DNA from: Clostridia bacterium | GTDB lineage: Bacteria; Bacillota; Clostridia; Monoglobales; Monoglobaceae | Reading direction: 5' to 3' | Length of the DNA: 26,686 nucleotides | Assembly (NCBI GenBank): GCA_017409915.1 | Contig: JAFQRU010000038.1 | Location: forward strand, 1-26,686 | Shown here: one piece after another, positions 23,780 to 26,686 of the stretch | Position numbering within the stretch: position 1 is the stretch's first letter | How the letters are laid out: the number at the start of each line of letters is the position of its first letter | The notes under the pieces: model-generated | What the model was told of the DNA's origin: nothing | The model's input: the letters and a program-made list of their open reading frames with translations, nothing else | Databases searched by the model: none | Translations under genes and position numbers: made by a program

Positions 23780-23809
23780 ATTATACCAGTTATAAGGGGT
23801 CTTTGTCAA
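23780..23809 (-). promoter_or_regulatory. Sigma-A promoter of the purine operon
   Basis: On the minus strand TTGACA (23804-23809) and TATAAT (23780-23785) are both perfect, spaced 18 bases, with a TGG extended -10. The transcript would start near 23773, about 55 bases before the riboswitch aptamer. This gives a strong basal promoter with control left to the riboswitch; I see no Bacillus-type PurBox. This and the next three features account for the non-coding stretch 23581-23927. Confidence 0.85.
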
Positions 23810-23868
23810 GGAGTTTTTGCCGAAAAAACACGAATTTAGGGAGATTGTTCAAACCGCCTCAAAAACAT

Positions 23869-23897
23869 TTGCAATCGGCAGGAATATATGTTAAAAT
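23869..23897 (+). promoter_or_regulatory. Promoter of the GH13 gene
   Basis: TTGCAA (23869-23874) and TAAAAT (23892-23897) are spaced 17 bases, with TGT directly before the -10. The start would be about 15 bases before the AAGGAGACG ribosome site. It diverges from the purine operon promoter 60 bases away. Confidence 0.6.
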
Positions 23898-23927
23898 TTA
23901 TAAAAAGAAAGACATTAAGGAGACGAA

Positions 23928-25802
23928 ATGAAGGCATACTATAATTCAAGAGATTTAAAATATAAAAAGCCTTTCGGGGCGATGAAAACAGAGAGCTCTG
24001 CCGAGTTTTTTATAGAGACGGAGGGCGTTTTTTCCGCAACCTTGCGCCTTTGGTCTGACAACAGGGAAACCCTTGTCCCGATGGAGAAAAAAGAGGGCGG
24101 ATTTTCCTGCTGGGCAGTTATGCCAGAGAAAGCTCAGCTGGTTTGGTATCATTTTATTTTAGAGACAGACGAGGGATGGAAAATCTATTCTGATAATGAG
24201 GAAAGATTCGGAGGAGAGGGCGTTTTAAAAGCTTTTCCTGACGGAAAAGATTATCAGATAACCGTCTATGATAAAAACTTCAAGACACCAAAGTGGTTTT
24301 CAGGCAGCGTTATGTATCAGATTTTCCCCGACAGATTTTATAAAGGGGAAGACCTTCCTAAAAAGAGAGAGGAATATATTCTCCATAAGGATTGGAACGA
24401 ACCTTTTGCCTTTCAGAAGCACCCCTTTGAAAACGGGCCTGCCTGCAACGATTTTTACGGCGGAAACTTAAAAGGGATTGAGGAAAAGCTCCCGTATCTT
24501 GCGGATTTAGGCATAAGCGTTATTTATTTAAACCCCATTTTTGACGCCTATTCAAATCATAAATACGACACGGCGGACTACACGAAAATCGACCCTATGT
24601 TTGGGACGGAAGAGGACTTTAAACGCCTTTGCGAAAAGGCGAAAAAGAAGGGAATACGCATAATTTTGGACGGAGTTTTCTCTCATACGGGGTCTGACAG
24701 CGTTTATTTTAACAAATATAAAAATTACGGCGAGGGCGTTGGAGCTTATCAGGACGAAAATTCCCCTTATCGCAAATGGTATCAGTTCAAAGACGGAAAC
24801 AATTATGAAAGCTGGTGGGGATGCACCAATCTTCCCAATGTAAATGAAACCGAGCCGACATATTTAGACCATATTTTAACGGGGGAAGATGCTATAATTA
24901 AAAAATGGCTTAGCTTAGGGGCGTCAGGGTGGCGCCTTGATGTTGCAGACGAGCTTCCCGACAGTTTTATAAAGACTCTGCGCAGTGAGGCGAAAAGCGA
25001 AAAAGAGGACTGCGTCATAATCGGCGAGGTCTGGGAAGATGCCTCAAACAAAATAAGTTACAGCAGCCTTCGGGAGTATCTCTTAGGCGACGAGCTTGAC
25101 AGCGTTATGAACTATCCTTTTAAGGACAGTATGATTGACCTTATAAAGGGATATATAAACGCCTCTCAGTTTGAAAAAAGAATAATGAAAATCTTAGAAA
25201 ACTATCCCAAAGAAGTTTCGTACAGCCTTATGAATATGGCGGGGACCCACGACACTCCAAGAATAAAAACTGTTTTGGGAACAAATGTTGACCCTGGCTT
25301 TATGAGCGATGAGGAAAAGTGGAATTATTCTTTAAGCGGAGACGAGGAAAAGCTTGCTTTGGAGAGGCTTATGCTTATGGTCTTTATGCAGATGACTTTT
25401 GTTGGCGTTCCGTCAATTTATTATGGAGACGAAGCAGGGATGGAAGGTTTCCGTGACCCATACAACAGAAAGCCGTTCCCTTGGGGAAATATAAATGAGG
25501 ACCTTCTTAATTACCATAAAAAGCTTATAAAACTCCGAAACGAACACGACTTTTTAAAAAGAGGAACATTCCAGCCTCTTTATGCAAAGGATAAGGTTTT
25601 TGTTTATCTTCGTGAGATAAAAGACGGAAAAGATGTTTTCGGGAATAAGGCAAAAAACGGAGCGGGACTCTTCATAGTGAACTGCTCCGATGAAACGGTA
25701 TATATAAAGACAGAAGTGCTTGGCGAAAGGGCAAAAGAGCTTACAGGAGAAGAAGAAATCACAATTCTTCCAAGAAAAACGCGATTTTTTATTGGAAAAT
25801 GA
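23928..25802 (+). CDS. GH13 alpha-glucan hydrolase (neopullulanase/alpha-amylase type)
   Basis: The 624-residue enzyme belongs to glycoside hydrolase family 13, probably the neopullulanase/maltogenic amylase group that acts inside the cell on maltodextrins. An N-terminal beta domain (about 1-120) precedes the barrel, which opens with SVMYQIFPDRFYKGE (127-141). Region I is DGVFSH (248-253), the nucleophile is Asp338 in GWRLDVADE, the acid/base is Glu367 in IGEVWED, and the third carboxylate is Asp442 in GTHDT. There is no signal peptide. A C-terminal beta domain ends at FFIGK. The ATG follows AAGGAG. The glgB gene starts 123 bases later, so glycogen or maltodextrin turnover is likely. The exact specificity is not fixed. 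Confidence 0.92.
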   Translation: MKAYYNSRDLKYKKPFGAMKTESSAEFFIETEGVFSATLRLWSDNRETLVPMEKKEGGFSCWAVMPEKAQLVWYHFILETDEGWKIYSDNEERFGGEGVLKAFPDGKDYQITVYDKNFKTPKWFSGSVMYQIFPDRFYKGEDLPKKREEYILHKDWNEPFAFQKHPFENGPACNDFYGGNLKGIEEKLPYLADLGISVIYLNPIFDAYSNHKYDTADYTKIDPMFGTEEDFKRLCEKAKKKGIRIILDGVFSHTGSDSVYFNKYKNYGEGVGAYQDENSPYRKWYQFKDGNNYESWWGCTNLPNVNETEPTYLDHILTGEDAIIKKWLSLGASGWRLDVADELPDSFIKTLRSEAKSEKEDCVIIGEVWEDASNKISYSSLREYLLGDELDSVMNYPFKDSMIDLIKGYINASQFEKRIMKILENYPKEVSYSLMNMAGTHDTPRIKTVLGTNVDPGFMSDEEKWNYSLSGDEEKLALERLMLMVFMQMTFVGVPSIYYGDEAGMEGFRDPYNRKPFPWGNINEDLLNYHKKLIKLRNEHDFLKRGTFQPLYAKDKVFVYLREIKDGKDVFGNKAKNGAGLFIVNCSDETVYIKTEVLGERAKELTGEEEITILPRKTRFFIGK

Positions 25803-25857
25803 CAAAGGAATAAGGAATATTTTGGTAAGTATCATCATAGACAAGGAAATGTTGGAG

Positions 25858-25886
25858 TGATACAATTAAATTAGGGTAACTATAAT
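25858..25886 (+). promoter_or_regulatory. Possible promoter of glgB
   Basis: A perfect TATAAT (25881-25886) lies 17 bases after a weak -35-like TGATAC (25858-25863). The -35 is poor, so activation or readthrough from the GH13 gene is possible. No terminator separates the two genes. Confidence 0.35.
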
Positions 25887-25897
25887 ATTTTATAGTT
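25878..25897. repeat. Inverted repeat overlapping the possible glgB -10 box
   Basis: AACTATAA (25878-25885) and TTATAGTT (25890-25897) are perfect 8-base arms around TATT. The site contains the TATAAT and could be an operator, but AT-rich palindromes also arise by chance. Confidence 0.4.
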
Positions 25898-25925
25898 AAA
25901 GACTTTGCCAAAAGAGGGAGACACC

Positions 25926-26686
25926 ATGAGAAAAACGAAGGAAGAAAAAATTAAATATACATCCGAGCCCCTTCTCTATCTTTTCAACGAGGGCAAGCAT
26001 TATAATCTTTATAAAATGCTTGGCGCTCATAAGGAAACACGGGATAAAAAGAAGGGTTATCGCTTTGCTGTCTGGGCTCCTGAGGCATCGGCTGTTTCGG
26101 TGGTTTGCGACAGTAACGGCTGGAACAAAGACGCAAACCCTATGGAACTATATGAAAACCACGGCGTTTGGGAGACTTTTATTGAAGGGATAGATACGGG
26201 AGAGGTTTATAAGTATCTTATAACAACCCGCAACGGTCAAGAACTTTATAAAGCTGACCCTATGGCTTTTGCAAGTCAGATACGCCCTGAAACTGCATCT
26301 GTTACGGCGGACCTTGACTATAAATGGAACGATAATGAGTGGCTCTTAAAAAGAGAAAAAACAGAGCCTTATAATAGGCCTCTGAATATATATGAAATGC
26401 ACTTTGGCTCTTGGAAAACCCATGAAGACGGAAGCTTTTTAACCTATCGTGAAATGGCAAAGGAGCTTATTCCTTATGTTAAAAATCAGGGGTATACTCA
26501 TATTGAGCTTATGCCACTTGCGGAGTATCCCTTTGACGGCTCCTGGGGGTATCAGGTAACAGGATATTACAGCGCCACAAGCAGATTCGGCAGCGGCGAA
26601 GATTTAAAATATTTTATTGACAAGTGCCATAAAGCTGGGATTGGAGTTATAATGGACTGGGTTCCTGCCCATTTCCCAAAGGATGC
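25926..26686 (+). CDS. glgB: 1,4-alpha-glucan branching enzyme, 5' part
   Basis: The first 253 codons are present; the gene runs off the right edge. GlgB cuts alpha-1,4 chains and rejoins them as alpha-1,6 branches in glycogen. The N-terminus has the clostridial form YLFNEGKHYNLYKMLGAH, then a CBM48 domain with GYRFAVWAPEASAVSVV and DSNGWNKDANPME. The catalytic barrel starts at NIYEMHFGSWK and shows ELMPLAEYPFDGSWGYQVTG, and the visible part ends at region I VIMDWVPAHFPKD. The ATG follows AGAGGGAG. It lies 123 bases after the GH13 gene, suggesting joint use in storage-glucan metabolism. Confidence 0.95.
   Translation, partial: MRKTKEEKIKYTSEPLLYLFNEGKHYNLYKMLGAHKETRDKKKGYRFAVWAPEASAVSVVCDSNGWNKDANPMELYENHGVWETFIEGIDTGEVYKYLITTRNGQELYKADPMAFASQIRPETASVTADLDYKWNDNEWLLKREKTEPYNRPLNIYEMHFGSWKTHEDGSFLTYREMAKELIPYVKNQGYTHIELMPLAEYPFDGSWGYQVTGYYSATSRFGSGEDLKYFIDKCHKAGIGVIMDWVPAHFPKD

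Noticed and set aside
23581..23810. Guanine/adenine riboswitch or Bacillus PurBox before the purine operon
   Set aside because: The purine aptamer consensus and the CCGAACA-type PurBox are not seen; the leader instead matches the ZTP class at both of its conserved blocks.
1..26686. CRISPR arrays, insertion sequences, tRNA or rRNA genes
   Set aside because: No regularly spaced repeats, transposase-like frames or RNA gene signatures were seen on either strand.

Overview
The window looks like part of a chromosome from a low-to-moderate G+C, Gram-positive anaerobe of the class Clostridia. The signs are strong AGGAGG-type ribosome sites, TTGACA/TATAAT promoters, a clostridial 2[4Fe-4S] ferredoxin, a long single-chain PurL, a stand-alone AICAR transformylase paired with a PurO-type IMP cyclohydrolase, formate-THF ligase and a ZTP (pfl) riboswitch. 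I cannot name a genus from sequence alone.

Left end (1-8 kb): chromosome replication, segregation and housekeeping. The first 65 bases are the 5' end of dnaN on the minus strand. A 399-bp AT-rich spacer follows, with a perfect DnaA box and two near-boxes, and may be an origin. A ferredoxin gene and rsmG lie on the plus strand. A minus-strand block then holds parA-parB, a membrane-anchored coiled-coil gene and serS. A perfect 16-bp parS site sits between the parA promoter and the stop codon of tex. The yigZ/IMPACT-family gene lies upstream of tex and appears to use an AUA start.

Middle (8-10.7 kb): small plus-strand units. They are a multi-pass membrane protein, a 95-residue C-terminally anchored protein, a zinc N-acetylmuramoyl-L-alanine amidase without a signal peptide, and a polysaccharide-deacetylase-like gene with a consensus promoter and a palindromic operator-like site.

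Purine operon (23.8 down to 10.7 kb, minus strand): one promoter and one ZTP riboswitch/terminator precede purE, a purF-like gene, purM, purN, purO, the AICAR transformylase gene, purD, purL, fhs and a lipoprotein gene. Gaps are short or negative throughout, and the unit ends at a bidirectional terminator. ZTP rises when 10-formyl-THF runs short. The operon makes 10-formyl-THF (fhs) and contains both enzymes that consume it (purN and AICAR transformylase), so sensor and targets fit together. The PurF-like protein lacks the N-terminal catalytic cysteine and other glutaminase residues but keeps the PRPP loop and the Fe-S cysteines. This is the most interesting point in the window.

Right end (23.9-26.7 kb): plus-strand alpha-glucan genes, a GH13 neopullulanase/alpha-amylase-type enzyme and the first 253 codons of a glycogen branching enzyme that runs off the window.
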